DNA of 64,000 nucleotides from Cylindrotheca closterium (Eukaryota > Bacillariophyta > Bacillariophyceae > Bacillariales > Bacillariaceae): NCBI GenBank assembly GCA_933822405.4, contig CAKOGP040000668.1:124001-188000 (forward strand). The letters are read 5' to 3'. The notes below the pieces were generated by a model. It saw nothing but the letters and a program-made list of their open reading frames with translations, was not told where the DNA came from and did no database searches. The position numbers were made by a program, and so were the translations under genes. This document shows positions 31,275 to 42,829 of the stretch, piece after piece (position 1 is the stretch's first letter; each line of letters begins with the position of its first letter).

Positions 31275-32580
31275 TCTAGTGGAGTTGATGATGAGTGATG
31301 AATGAGTTTTGAAATTTGTGATTCTCGGGGAGAAGACGGAAATTTTTCTTTCTGTTTTTATTCCGTTCGTTCACCAGAACTTTACAGATAAGAAGGCGGG
31401 AAAACGTGAGCGTATAAGTAATTGCGAGACAGTTCCATTTTATAGAGAAAATTCGTTTTTCAAGCAGAAGCGCACGTTCAAACTTTTTTTCGCTGTACTT
31501 AATGCCAAGAAATCATTCCAGCCAACACAATTACGATGTTTCATTTTCTAGTCAGAAGCGGGCGTTCAGGCGATCGACTGTGATAAATCTTAATCTTGAA
31601 AGCGAGCTCGTCTCATAAATGAAGACAAATTCGCGGGATCCATTTACCCCTTGTGGGGAACCTTTTCTGTTGGTCCCACGCTTCTTATCCCCGCACTCAC
31701 AATAATTTCAGAATCCTGATGAGAAGGGAATTTAAAAGCTCACCATGAAAAAAATGTCACCGCAACTAGCACACAAATGTTTCAGATCAATACTACGTGG
31801 TGATTCCCTGCTGTGCCATGTGTGACAGATCCCAGATGGTCTTGGAATCCCAGCGATACTGCATGCATACCAGATTTGGTTACACCAGATAGAAGGAATG
31901 AATCACCAGTTCTTCTCATCTAGTGGCCTAGTACCTGGTACCTTGTTCGATCCAATAGAAAAGTGCACAGGTCAGAATTCAGTCTTGGTAGACATAAAAT
32001 CGATTGATTCCCACTGCTGTACCAGGTACTATGGCATGATCATCTTTCGAATCATGGTCTACTACTAGTGTCCAGTGTTGCTGTTCCGGCCAGAACTGTG
32101 CTTGGTCGTGGTGCAGTCCGTTGTTGAGGATGGTAGTACTGTAGCTAGGTAGCATCGGCAGAACTTATGAAATATTGGACACTGCTGCACCGTCTCTTGA
32201 ACGGAAAGCAGTTCGACATGAATAGTACTACATCAGTACCAGGCAGCTAGCAGGTACTACAGACGAGCTGCCGAATGTCCACAGACGCACTGCCAGTTCA
32301 AGAGATACACCCTTTTATTGAAGTCATGTAGGACAAGAGAGAGACCCACACTGGACAGAGCATTCTCTCACATTCAAACACATTCAAAATGCTGCAACCG
32401 AACAAGAAACTGAAGGTGCTTGAACATGCTTGTCCAAGGGCGCACATCAATAGTGGAACTGGATCGGAGTAATCCATAAATATTTATTGATTTTTTATTC
32501 TATTTTATATTGTATTAATATTAATAATTCCTTCCAAAAAAGTTTCCTTCGCAATCTTTATTTTTAAAAGAGATTGACCT
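31275..32580. other. 1.3-kb intergenic stretch, no gene recognised
   Basis: Short frames only. Several GGTACC/CAGTACC-type short palindromic motifs occur (31930-31945, 32020-32032, 32233-32260). AT-rich sequence at 32475-32530 precedes the 3' end of the next gene. Confidence 0.45.
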
Positions 32581-33300
32581 TTAGGCAGCCGGAGAGGATT
32601 TGAATCCACCGGTCATAGCCGCATTGGAAAGGAATCCTTCAATCTCTGCCACCGTAAAAATACCCTGAAGTCGCTCGAGAGATCCGCCTCTCGACATGAG
32701 AAAGGACAAATCATCGAGCCGTTCGTTGACTTCGTCAATTAGGCCCTTCTCATAAGCGATTTGTGCCAAGTTATTGCTTGCCGCAATAGTAATCAACCAG
32801 TCGGTGGGGTTGGTTGCCCCTTGCGAGGTTGCAAATTGAAGACTTGCCTTGTATAGTTGCTGGGCTTTGTCCAAGCTGAAGGACTCGCCTGTCAATACTG
32901 CATTCTTGTGGTACAAGATTGCAGAGTTGAACAAGACGACCGAGCCCAGGATGGGAAGTGCCTGGCATATGGCTTGTGGGCTGGATGGTGATGATACATC
33001 TGCTGCTGATGGTGCGTTGAGATACAAGGCCCGTTGAAATAGATAAAAGTTATCACGAGCTGGAGAGGGTGTCATTGAGCTCGCATTGGGAAAGGAGTAA
33101 TGCGAGCATCTCTCAGGTGAAACCAGAGTGGAATGCAATGGCGGATCCATCAAGGCAGTATGATGGTGTCCCCGCAATAGGCTCTGGACATTGCACAGAG
33201 ATTTCTGGTATGCGTCGGCAGCTCGTGAAAGACACTGATTAGAGTGGAATAGAGTTGCAGCTTCATTGTTCAGGAGAAGAGTCTCAACTAGAGGATTCAT
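32581..33300 (-). CDS. TPR-like family protein, diverged member
   Basis: A 239-residue frame from the ATG at 33300, the fourth member of the local family. Matching blocks are LLNNEAATLFHSNQCLSRAA, then GSVVLFNSAILYHKNAVL with LDKAQQLYKASLQFA, and ITIAASNNLAQIAYEKGLID. It is closer in those blocks to the member at 30588 (both have DKAQQ-Y-ASL) than to the plus-strand pair. A Ser/Pro-rich loop is longer here. Function unknown; presumably a protein-interaction scaffold. Confidence 0.75.
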   Translation of the reverse strand: MNPLVETLLLNNEAATLFHSNQCLSRAADAYQKSLCNVQSLLRGHHHTALMDPPLHSTLVSPERCSHYSFPNASSMTPSPARDNFYLFQRALYLNAPSAADVSSPSSPQAICQALPILGSVVLFNSAILYHKNAVLTGESFSLDKAQQLYKASLQFATSQGATNPTDWLITIAASNNLAQIAYEKGLIDEVNERLDDLSFLMSRGGSLERLQGIFTVAEIEGFLSNAAMTGGFKSSPAA

Positions 33301-34088
33301 GGCTTTGTAATGTTTGCTTTCTTGCGATTATGATGCCTACCTGAATACCGGTCCGAATGGTACACTGGTATTGAAGTGCCGAAACTGCCGAAATTGTGGG
33401 TGAAAGAAGTTTCTACAGCGCCATAACCCCGTGTAAAGCTGCCTTTCCCTTAAGTACCGTTCTTGTACTTTTCTCCGATACACTGCGAAATGGCGTTCAA
33501 ATAACGCTGAGTACCACATTAGTAAAGAGAATGTTTTTCTCCGGCCTATTCTGTTTTCCCGTGATGTCATTCATACATAATCATTTTGTTTTCGCAAACG
33601 CATTTCAATTCCACAACCAAGACCTTCATTCTATGATTTCTGGATAATAATACCTGCGACCGGTGGCGGGGAGATTTTTTTGATCACTTCGTCGTCTTCC
33701 ACGTGCGCTCCTGGTGGTGTGATATCCGCTCGCGCTCATTTTTACTTTGTATGTACGTGTACGTGGTACCTGGTACTGTTTCAGTCGCAGTCGCGACCGT
33801 TCGCGATACATATATACCGGTACACCTGCAACGTGCATCCAATTGTGCCCACGCACTCTTCCTGTGCCAGGGAGATAGATCGACTCAAACGATACGACTT
33901 CCATCGTCGTTTAACCGACTCCATCGACCACCGGGCGGTCCCATATGATACTTTTTTGGATTCCGTTCGAAAGCGTCGCGCTTTCCTCCCGCCCAAGATG
34001 GAAAATCTTGGAATCAATATTTATAACGAAGACTTATTCACCACACTTTCTTCAGCATTTGTTCAATTCATTTGTTGCATTCTTTAGC
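33301..34088. other. Intergenic between divergent genes
   Basis: No coding signal. GTACC motifs are at 33766-33782 and 33815-33825. An in-frame extension upstream of the next gene begins at 33945, but the sequence is not protein-like. Confidence 0.45.
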
Positions 34089-35108
34089 ATGACCAGTCTG
34101 AGTTTCATGATCAACATCCCCTCACCGGGGGAGAAAGGATACAAGCAACGGGCTCCTATCAACAGCATGTTGACCCATCGAACCATTGCTTCGAATGCTG
34201 CTGCAGTAGGCGCAAACGAAGAATACATCTTTCCTTCGGCTTCGGATTTGGCATCAGTGCGAAGCGATGATATTGCCATGACTGCCCCACATGCCGTTCC
34301 TCCACCTCTGAGCAGCAGCAAGGAGGACATGAGCTTATCAGCACGGCGGTTACGATCTCTCAGGAGACAACGCCTCGCTCGTGACAATCGAGGAGAATCC
34401 AAAGAAGAGGTGACATATGATTATGCGTTTCCAGCTGGATCGTACATTCTTTCGATGGGATCTGAAGGCTATGATAATCGAGGAGGATTGGACGATGATA
34501 ACAACAATGCTTCGACTATGCGCTATCATGATGATTCAGGCAGCCATGCTACCATGGAATATAGCATGATGTCAGGTAATATGCTGCACAGCAAAGGCCA
34601 AATCCGAGAGCGTCAGTATGAGGAGAGCAAATCAAATGCAGAAGATGACTCTGTACAGGTCTACTACAGTCGACTTGAGGCCGCCATTCAGAACTTTTCA
34701 ACATCCATCATGGAAAGCATGTCAGATGGATGGTGTGGGCGTGCCAATGGCTGTGATGAAGATTCATCTATTATCGTGGATGAGACTAGCAGCAACAGGA
34801 ACCATCCTTCAAACCAAGAACAACGACGACAACAACAACATCCTAACGATGCAAATACCATTGAGCAACCTTTGGATCCATTTGACATTATCCAAGACCC
34901 ACAGGTTGCGGCTATATTGAAAAAGACTCGCAACAGACACGATGCATATGGTTATGTCCATGCTAGTAGACCCCGCGACAGTCGCGGCGATGCCGGTAGC
35001 TACACTAGCACTGACACACACCTGAGAGCCTTGGAAATTGTCGCAAGAAACAAGACGAATAATCAGAATCGAAACAGCAAACCTCGATCCACCGCAGCAG
35101 CCGTCTGA
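34089..35108 (+). CDS. Disordered acidic orphan protein
   Basis: A 339-residue frame from the ATG at 34089 (MTSLSFMINIPSPGEKGYKQ). The frame is open further upstream, but that part lacks coding character. The protein is rich in Ser, Asn, Asp and Arg, with a short basic patch SARRLRSLRRQRLARD and a motif DPFDIIQDPQVAAILKKTRN in the C-terminal third. No domain, membrane segment or signal peptide was recognised. It is a single exon with no neighbours of related function. Confidence 0.6.
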   Translation: MTSLSFMINIPSPGEKGYKQRAPINSMLTHRTIASNAAAVGANEEYIFPSASDLASVRSDDIAMTAPHAVPPPLSSSKEDMSLSARRLRSLRRQRLARDNRGESKEEVTYDYAFPAGSYILSMGSEGYDNRGGLDDDNNNASTMRYHDDSGSHATMEYSMMSGNMLHSKGQIRERQYEESKSNAEDDSVQVYYSRLEAAIQNFSTSIMESMSDGWCGRANGCDEDSSIIVDETSSNRNHPSNQEQRRQQQHPNDANTIEQPLDPFDIIQDPQVAAILKKTRNRHDAYGYVHASRPRDSRGDAGSYTSTDTHLRALEIVARNKTNNQNRNSKPRSTAAAV

Positions 35109-35686
35109 GATGCGATGCCAGACATGACCAAATCCACTTTTGTCGATATGCTGCAGGCCAGTATAACTTCATGAATACCTATAATATACATATTTGAGTT
35201 AGGTTTTTTACATTGTACCATACTGCTGTATTACTCTCCCTACTATCATCCTGTCACTCTGCGCAGGTACCGGACCAGGTAAGTTGCCCGTATTTTTTAA
35301 AATATGGTACATCCGAGTGTTGCAAAATTTCATGATACGCGCCTGCCATCGATCCGACTTGGGAACCCCGCGAATTTTCAAACCGTTCAAATTGTGCACG
35401 CTCGAGTGCTCGAGACTGTTAAGAAACCAGTCGACGGGGTCGTATACTCTTGGATGTGGTCAGTCATGCCTTCTCTACGGATGACGGATGGACATCCGCT
35501 GAAAGAAAGACGACACGCATGTGCGCGGTACATATTGTCAACGGTCGGAACCTGAATATATAAATATAGCGATTCCTGCCTCCTCTGCCTGAATATCAAT
35601 CGTATCACCAACTTTTCCTTTGGAATAAATCCCAACCTACAGCAGTATTGTACCTACCGTGCAGACTGGTTGTGTACTCAAAAGCC
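35109..35686. other. Intergenic, nothing recognised
   Basis: Upstream region of the second LRR gene. CAGGTACCGGACCAGGTA occurs near 35265-35282. Confidence 0.45.
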
Positions 35687-38493
35687 ATGATGGAAGCAGC
35701 AGAGGAATATGGGGACATGACGTTACCGCTAGAAAGTGAAGGGAAACAGCAGCAGCAATTGGAACTTCAGAAGGGAAATCATGAGGATCACGATCAGTTG
35801 CCAAATGTCGAAGAATACAAGGCTGCCATAGGTCATCGCACTGGTGGTGTGGGATTGAAGGATAAGCTCAAAAAAGTGATTGGAAACATTGGGCCATCAT
35901 CAGCTGACGGGGTGGAAGAAAGAGAATCCATTCTTGCTCGCGATCCAGTGGAACGGAAACAAGATCCTCCTGAATTGAGAAATCAGAAATATGAGATGAT
36001 GGCTTATGATGACGAGAGGAATCATGCCGTTGAAAATGAAGGTCTGTTCCGAATTGATGCTGACGAAGAAAATGATGACGAAAATCAAATTGTGTCTTTA
36101 GAAATTGAAGAAGAGGGCAGTGATCAGGAAAAGTACGAAGAGGGTCCAAACAACTGTTTCTGGAAGAGTTGCGGATTTGTATCGATATGCCTTTTAGCTG
36201 CTGTTGTGGTTCAATTTGTCGTCTTTGGTATCCAACCATCTGAAAAGCCACGAGACTTTTTCCATTTTGTCCAAGGAGACACTGAAGCCTACCTTGCCCT
36301 TCGAGATTACCTCGTAAACGTTGGCTCCGTGTCTCCTCAAACAGCATTTGACCAAACGACGACACCTCAATATCTGGCAGCACAATGGATGGCCCATGGG
36401 GATCCTCTCAATATGCCTGTCCCACAAGAAAGGAATCTCCAATTTTCGGAACGGTACATCATGGCGGTCCTATTCTTTGCGCTTGGCGGCACGGAATGGA
36501 CCCATGAGTACAACTTTTTGAGCGGGGATCACATTTGCACATGGTTTGAAGAGTTTACTTTACAAGATGGTTCATCCGTTCTATATGGCATACACCGATG
36601 TAGGGAAGCTGACAATGGGGAACTCTATCCTCATTCTGTCTTTATGCGTAAGAATAAGGAAGCATTGTCGAATCGGTCAAGTTCATGATGACGGTGCTAA
36701 TGCTTTTCTTCTTCTTCTTCTTTCCTTTTTTGTTTCATCGCAGCAAACAATGGTCTTGCTGGATTCATCCCGGATGAAATTCAAAGTCTGGAAGGTTTGG
36801 AAGTCTTCAATGTCATGTTCAATCCAAACATTGTCGGGACCATACCAGAAGCCTTTGCTACTATGGATTCACTCACTCACTTGGCCTTGCAATGGTGCAA
36901 CTTGGACGGGACGATCCCCACCTGGATTGGTACCATGACAACCTTACAGTATCTAGGACTTGGAAACAACTTGCTCGATGGAACAGTACCTGCGGAAATC
37001 AATAGTTTGAGTCGATTGGAATTGTTGGGTCTAGATGACAATGACTTGTTTGGAAGTATTGATATCTTTGCACCACTTTCGAATTTAAAGAGTCTTTATT
37101 TGGAGAACAACTTTTTCAACGGTACCATATCGGAGACATTGATGCAAGGATGGCCAAAGATGGAAGAACTGGATCTTAGCGAATGTGGCTTTACTGGTTT
37201 CCTCCCGACGACACTATTCAACAACAATCCCCAGCTCAAGGTTCTCGATTTACATGGAAATGAATTTGCTGGGCCATTACCCAACATGATTGATACCAAC
37301 ACCGAGTTGGACTTCCTTGCCCTGCATCGAAACCGTTTAGAGGGCTTTGTACCCAACAGTTTTAAAAATCTGGAAGCTCTTCATCACTTGGATCTGAGTG
37401 AAAATTTATTCGAATCAACTCTTCCCGAAGAATTGGGGGAAATGACGGCACTGGAGTATTTGTTTACCGGTGACAATAACTTTGTTCCTGCCGAAGTTCC
37501 CAAGTTCTTGATCGAATTGACGAATTTGAAGGAATTGAGCATGAAAAAGAATCAGCTTCAAGGGAGCATACCCGAGTTCTTCCTCTACTTGTCGAATCTG
37601 GTATTTTTGGATTTCCGTAAGTCTTGTCGTATCCTTTGCCACCGCTCCAAAAACAACTTCTGACATTATTCTCTTGCTATACTGCAGATGACAACAATCT
37701 GAGTCAACAGGTCCCACCTGGATTTGGGAAACTTACCGTTCTTCGGCACTTGATTCTAAAGCAGAACGCACTCACTGGGCAGCTCCCCGCAGAAATGGGA
37801 CAAATGACCAACTTGCAAGTACTGCTGATGGAGCAAAATAGTTTTGAAGGTACCGCTGATGCACTTTGTTCTGCCACATCGTTCAAGGTGGAAACGTTTG
37901 TGGCCGATTGTGGAGACCAATTCGTACAAATCCCAACAGAGAATCCTGGTAATGTTGGAGACGACAATCCCACTATATCTCCCAGCGCTGCACCGGATAC
38001 TGGAGTTATTGACGATCAACCTACCGGTGGCACGTTCATCACAACTGCGCCGACACCAGCCACAAGTCCGAATGACGGTCCAACAGCAGCAGATCTCATA
38101 CCCACAATTGCTTCTTCAGTTCCCACACCATTTGACGATGATAAGGTCTTTACTCCATTGCCCACCACCAGTCCGCCGGTCTTTGATGATGATCCAGTTG
38201 TCAACAACCCTCCTGTTGGCAACGATGTAGGAGGTGAAGGAGACGGAGGGCTCGGTCAATTTGATGATTTGGGCCCAGCTGACGATTTACCGGGCAATGG
38301 TGGTGATGATGGCGGTCGCCGGCGAATGGTGGCTGGCCAAATTGACTGCTCTTGCTGCACAATATGTTGCGACCCAGGTGATGCAACATGCAACAATTGG
38401 GATTGGAAGGGAAATCTGGATCCCATTTGGGAACATGGATACAAAAGACGCCGTTATTCATACGATCTTGGTCCAGTGGTTTGGCTTCCGTAG
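35687..38493 (+). CDS. Transmembrane leucine-rich-repeat protein with Cys-rich tail
   Basis: Three exons: 35687-36647, 36744-37616 and 37688-38493 (879 residues, phase-1 introns of 96 and 71 nt). The first true ATGs are at 35687 and 35690. Residues 1-160 are acidic and soluble. One hydrophobic helix (CGFVSICLLAAVVVQFVVFG, about 162-182) precedes an ectodomain. The cap region includes YIMAVLFFALGGTEW and then about ten LRRs (NNGLAGFIPDEIQSLEGL, LDLHGNEFAGPLPNMI and others). A Pro/Thr/Asp-rich stretch with PTPATSPNDGP follows, then a cysteine cluster (DCSCCTICCDPGDATC) near the C-terminus. It resembles the LRR gene at 12184 in overall plan but has few introns and a different N-terminus. Probably a surface receptor or adhesion protein; no kinase domain. 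Confidence 0.87.
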
Positions 38494-38856
38494 AGAATAT
38501 ACTTTTGTGGTGATGGAGTCCTTGTTGCCACAAACAGTATTTTCTGCAACGACTTCGATAGACATAAAAAAGAAGTCGAGACGAATATCATTGAGTCTAC
38601 AACAAAAATAAACACATATACTAATAGAGTCTAGTTAAATTGAAAATCCTTCCCCATAGCTACTGTACTGTACCAGAGAACTTTCATGGCAGACGATGGC
38701 AGATATAGTCAGACATTCGAGTACAGAAGTAGGCTTTTGTCGCTCGGGTCATCTGAAAGCATCTCAAAATCATAATCGTATTCCATTGTATGCAATAATA
38801 GCAGCATAATCGGGTCCTTCAACAACTAACTATAATTGATAGTGAAACAGAATTTC
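38494..38856. other. Intergenic, nothing recognised
   Basis: 3' flank of the LRR gene and 5' region of the next secreted gene; no motif recognised. Confidence 0.4.
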
Positions 38857-39803
38857 ATGATGCTGCCAAAGTCACTCTTGTCGATTCTTGTTCTTGCCAT
38901 TTCTCTCACCACAAAAGTTGGTGGAAGTCTGATGGATTTTGCCCGCATCAAAAATAATAATGAGAATAATAATAATAATAATGATCAGCACCACCGGTCG
39001 TTGGATGCCGCTGAGGATTGTGTCACTGCTACCATCGGTAAGTCAGAGGAGTGAGGAGTGATATAGAGAAGCTTTTTGTTTTGAAAGGTCCTCGATAAAG
39101 GCGGCAATTCGCTTCGTTCAGTGTCTGTTATAGACTGAATCTGTGTTATTGTTCTCATATTGTTCATATAGACAATCGCAATATCTGACATTTTGTCCTT
39201 TGTTGCTCCCTACCCTATGGCATTTTTGTTTCAACACCAAATGCAACAATAACAGATCTCATTGATCCGTTGAACAATGTGAGCGGTCTTTGGTTCTTTC
39301 CAAACTACTTGGCCCTGAATTTTGGTGTCTGCAACCTTACCACTGCCATTTGCGATTACAATGATACCGACTACACGGAGCAATCACTGTCAGATTGTAA
39401 TGCGGTTGGCGGTAAGATTCTACAGAGGGATGTCCGAGTCTGCGTCGATGATGTATCCAAGGTTTCCAATGCTCCAGCCTTTGCGGACTTGGACTTTGTC
39501 AATGTGGACTTTTGCTTTGCGCAATCCTGTGACGAGAGCATTCCCATGGTCCAATTGCACCGAGCATTATACTTCAAAGCAGAACGGGAAAAGGCACCTG
39601 GTACAGAGAATCCGTATGCCAATCTCGAAGCAAGTTCGAAGGGTCTATGTTTGGATCCTGAAACGGCGGTTCCCGTCCCAACCGCTTCGCCAAACGCGGA
39701 CACATCGGGAGGGGGTGCGGCATATAATGGTTGTAATACGCTTTCATCGATTGGGATCATGATGACTACCGGTACGCTGCTTTGGAATACCATTATGGGA
39801 TAA
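38857..39803 (+). CDS. Secreted cysteine-containing surface protein, possible GPI anchor
   Basis: Two exons, 38857-39037 and 39256-39803 (242 residues, phase-1 intron of 218 nt, ATCG|GTAAGT and AACAG|AT). The first ATG pair at 38857 gives a signal peptide (MMLPKSLLSILVLAISLTTKVGG). An Asn-rich linker follows, then a Cys-spaced ectodomain (DCVTATI, FGVCNLTTAICDYNDTDY, DVRVCVDDVSK, VDFCFAQSCDES). The C-terminus is a small-residue region and a hydrophobic tail (SSIGIMMTTGTLLWNTIMG) suited to GPI attachment. I recognise no named family. A related spacing (C, then Y/F-rich, then C-V/I-D) is seen in the secreted protein at 44925. Confidence 0.72.
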
Positions 39804-40099
39804 TACAATGTGCTGTTTAGTAAATGTAGAAACTGTCAACTGTGTCGTTTTGATATTGATCCAATAGATATCAATATAATAGTAGTGAGCTAGTAGTATG
39901 ATTCCAATATATATACTCTCCAAAAGAGTGGCATGCATCTTAGTTGGCGCATTCCAAGACAGTATTTTAAATTTACTAATTTCAATATGATATGTTTAAA
40001 AAAATGATAGTATTAGACATATTACACTTCATCAAGTGGATGTCATTCTTATTGTCAGAATAGACTACTGTAGGTAAATTGCCTACAGGCACGCGGTAT
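39804..40099. other. Short intergenic between convergent genes
   Basis: AT-rich 3' flanks; nothing recognised. Confidence 0.4.
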
Positions 40100-41257
40100 T
40101 CATAGAGAATAATCCTTCTTCCACCCCATCAATAGATCTAGATTGACACCAGATCCACCGCAAACCTCCAAGACAATTGGTCCCTCGACATCTGTTAGAT
40201 ATTGTTCTCGCAATCGTTCCGAATACGCCACTGCCAACGCCGCACCATTGGCCGGTTCGACTAGAATCCGATGATCTTGACTAAACTTGAGACAGGCATC
40301 CACGGCTTCCTCGTCCGAGCAAATGCTGGAACAAAAGGCGCCACTGTGGGCCTTGGCACGTTCAATGACCACTGGAGTCACACTGGTGGCACCCAAACTC
40401 GTAGCAATCGTATCAATTCCTGGCAAAGTAACAGGTTTGCCCGCTTCCCAGGCTTGTCCAAAACTAGAGGCACCCTTGGTTTCTGCCGCAATGACCTTTG
40501 GAGATATGGAATGCCGTTGGCAACCCTCCAATACTCCGCACAATAATCCACCACCACCGACGCTGACCACCACAGCTCCAGGCACTCCTCCTTGTGCTGG
40601 CAAATCTTGTACAATTTCATCCACCAAGGTGGAATGCCCGGTCCACAACAATGGATCGTCATAGGGCGAGACATACTTGGTACCAGGAGTTTTTGCGACT
40701 AGTTCCCGTGCCAAGGTATCCGCTTCGTTCCAATTCTTACCATGAACCGTGACATCGGCTCCTAAGGATTCCAACTTGGCAATGACCACTGCCTTGGTGG
40801 TTTGGGGAACAATGACCGAGACCTCCATGCCCAATTTGGCACCGACCGTAGTGACGGCCAAACCGGCATTTCCACCACTACTGGAGATCACTTTGGTGAC
40901 GCCTTCTTTGGCAAACGTGGCACACAGATGGGCCATGCCTCGGTCTTTGAAGGATCCGGATGCTTGGAGGGCATCCATTTTGCAATACACCGGTTTGCCC
41001 ACCAACGCTGAGATTGGCTGACTATAAATCAACGGTGTCCGAAAGTACAAGTCGGAGGCGCCTTCCGCCAAGTCTGCAGAGGATGCCTTTAGAGTAGCAG
41101 CAGTAGCAGCAGTAGCAGCAGTAGCAGCAGTAGCAGCAGTTGTCATGCTGATGATTCTTGGGGAGTTTTTCAATGTCGTTGAAGTTGAGAAACTTGCTGC
41201 TCTAGCAATTAGCATAAGAAGGGAAGTGGTCAAATAGAGACTGAAGGAGGGGACCAT
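40100..41257 (-). CDS. L-serine/L-threonine dehydratase (PLP-dependent, fold type II)
   Basis: A 385-residue single-exon protein from the ATG at 41257. The catalytic domain is complete: TPLIYSQPISAL, the PLP-lysine motif ASGSFKDRG (K104), SSGGNAGLAVTTVGAKLG for cofactor/substrate carboxylate binding, and the phosphate-binding glycine loop VVSVGGGGLLCGVL. It ends with VEPANGAALAVAY and VLEVCGGSGVNLD, matching eukaryotic serine dehydratase. It deaminates serine or threonine to pyruvate or 2-oxobutyrate. The N-terminus (MVPSFSLYLTTSLLMLIARAASFSTS) looks like a signal peptide ending in an A-S-F motif, so secretory-route or plastid targeting is possible. Next comes an Ala-Ala-Thr tandem repeat encoded by a GCAGTA-type microsatellite. 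Confidence 0.9.
   Translation of the reverse strand: MVPSFSLYLTTSLLMLIARAASFSTSTTLKNSPRIISMTTAATAATAATAATAATLKASSADLAEGASDLYFRTPLIYSQPISALVGKPVYCKMDALQASGSFKDRGMAHLCATFAKEGVTKVISSSGGNAGLAVTTVGAKLGMEVSVIVPQTTKAVVIAKLESLGADVTVHGKNWNEADTLARELVAKTPGTKYVSPYDDPLLWTGHSTLVDEIVQDLPAQGGVPGAVVVSVGGGGLLCGVLEGCQRHSISPKVIAAETKGASSFGQAWEAGKPVTLPGIDTIATSLGATSVTPVVIERAKAHSGAFCSSICSDEEAVDACLKFSQDHRILVEPANGAALAVAYSERLREQYLTDVEGPIVLEVCGGSGVNLDLLMGWKKDYSL
41094..41141 (-). repeat. AGCAGT microsatellite in the dehydratase presequence
   Basis: About five GTAGCAGCA units encode the A-A-T tandem repeat between the targeting peptide and the enzyme. Confidence 0.8.
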
Positions 41258-41629
41258 GGAAGATCAAGTCCTGCAAGTATTGACACTACTGTATGAAACG
41301 TGAGTGAGAATCAAGCCGCACGCTCAATGACTGTCTGCTTGCGGCACAGTAGCAATAATGAGAATGAAAAAATACTGGTACATAAAATAAATAATATGAA
41401 GATCACAGAGCTTTGACTCCTTCGAGTCAAACAATCGGCTTAGTCGACTTCAGCGATGCTCTGAAAATAAAACGCATGACAAATAATGCATGTGCATGCA
41501 CCTCTCAACTCCGAACCCAGAAACCTTCTTCGCACTTCCCATCCATCTCCATCCAAGCTGTTTCTAGGCTTCAGACCCAGTTCAGTCTCCCGTCGTCGTC
41601 ATATCCTATCACAGACAAACCTAACAAAC
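41258..41629. other. Intergenic between divergent genes
   Basis: Shared 5' region of the dehydratase (minus) and the secreted Cys-rich gene (plus). An in-frame extension upstream of the latter is unlikely to be translated. Confidence 0.4.
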
Positions 41630-42412
41630 ATGATGGCCTGCCAATCAAGAGTCAGTCTCCTTTCTTCCATCGCCGCATTGTTCTTCGGTATTATTCTTTT
41701 ACTGGACAATGCTGCTGCTGCTGCTGCTGCTGCTACTGATGCCTCATCATCATCATCATCATTGTCATCATCGGAACTCGAAGTCTCCATGATTCTTCCC
41801 ACTTGGAATGAAAATGCTCAAGAACGAAGTTTACGAGAATTGCAATTGACCCAAGGCAAATGTTGGTCCACACGAGATGACCGAAAACCCAATCGCTATT
41901 GCATGTTTGAGGATACCCCACGATCGGGTGCCTTTTTGAGTCTCTCCTGTCCCACCACCCGAGACGATTATTCCATGGCCCAATGTCAATGCACGATTGG
42001 AATTGGAGACTCGCAAGATGCCCCCAATACGAATACCTGTTGGAAGTGTGGATTCTGTAGGGATGGCTCCTTGGCATACGATTGTCGGAATGTAGCGGAA
42101 GGAACCTGTATTGGAAGGTAAGAAGATGAAATGCTTCATTGTTATTGAGAAATGTTGAGTGATGATGAGTGATGATGATCTAGGGTGTCTGTGAATCATA
42201 TATCATGTCTCTATTATTCTGTATCTATTATTCTGACACGACATGATATCTATTTTCTATTTGCCTTCAGAAATTGCCTGGACGAATGCTTGAGTAGTTT
42301 CAATGAGCCAGAAGATCTACTGCTGGGAAGTGATGCCAATAAGAAGGCAAGCAGCTTCTTGTTGATGGTTCCAAGCATCATTGTTTCTGTTTTTTTGCTA
42401 TGTCTGCAATAA
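41630..42412 (+). CDS. Secreted cysteine-rich protein with GPI-like tail
   Basis: Two exons, 41630-42117 and 42271-42412 (209 residues; phase-2 intron of 153 nt, GGAAG|GTAAG and TTCAG|AAAT). The tandem ATGs at 41630/41633 start a clear signal peptide (SRVSLLSSIAALFFGIILLL), followed by an alanine run from a GCT repeat and a serine run. The ectodomain has about a dozen cysteines in C-x2-C and C-x-C contexts (GKCWSTRD, RYCMFEDT, AQCQCTIGIG, TCWKCGFCRD, GTCIGRNCLDEC). The end is a hydrophobic stretch preceded by small residues (KKASSFLLMVPSIIVSVFLLCLQ), as expected for GPI attachment. Probably cell-surface; family not recognised. Confidence 0.75.
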
Positions 42413-42829
42413 GAGCTGGATTGATTGATTGATTGATTGATTGATTCAAATGTGAAATGTGACCCCTCTAGGTATATCTTTTACTGGAGGAGAGGGTGAG
42501 TGAGTCATCAGTCCATGTCATGACAAGAAAAAGGACGTTCGTTTCTTCAGGGGTGTATTTGAAAGCAAACTGAATTCATCATGGTGGTACAATATGAGGG
42601 CACATGATGTCCAGCTGGAATCATTGAATCTATTTCTGTTGGTTCTTTTGCCGGATGTGGTCAAAGTTTCGTGGGCCCCCCTTGGCCTTTCCATATATTT
42701 AAGATAATTAGCTAGCAAGTTTCCGATACACTTTGTTACATTCTTGCTTTCTTCTGTCTGTAAAGTGTAGTGTAGTGTACTCCTCCTACCCCTTGGTATT
42801 TTCGATTGTAGTATCTGAGAAGTTCATTC
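42413..42829. other. Intergenic between convergent genes, with GATT microsatellite
   Basis: GATT units run at about 42422-42446. A 28-nt segment AAGTTTTTTCTCTCGGTTCC recurs at 42832-42851 and 42856-42875, inside the 3' end of the next gene. Confidence 0.5.

Noticed and set aside
33945..34088. In-frame 48-codon extension upstream of the orphan at 34089
   Set aside because: The sequence has no coding character and the inner ATG gives a more natural start.
40271..40664. Plus-strand frames within the serine dehydratase
   Set aside because: Antisense shadows of a conserved enzyme.
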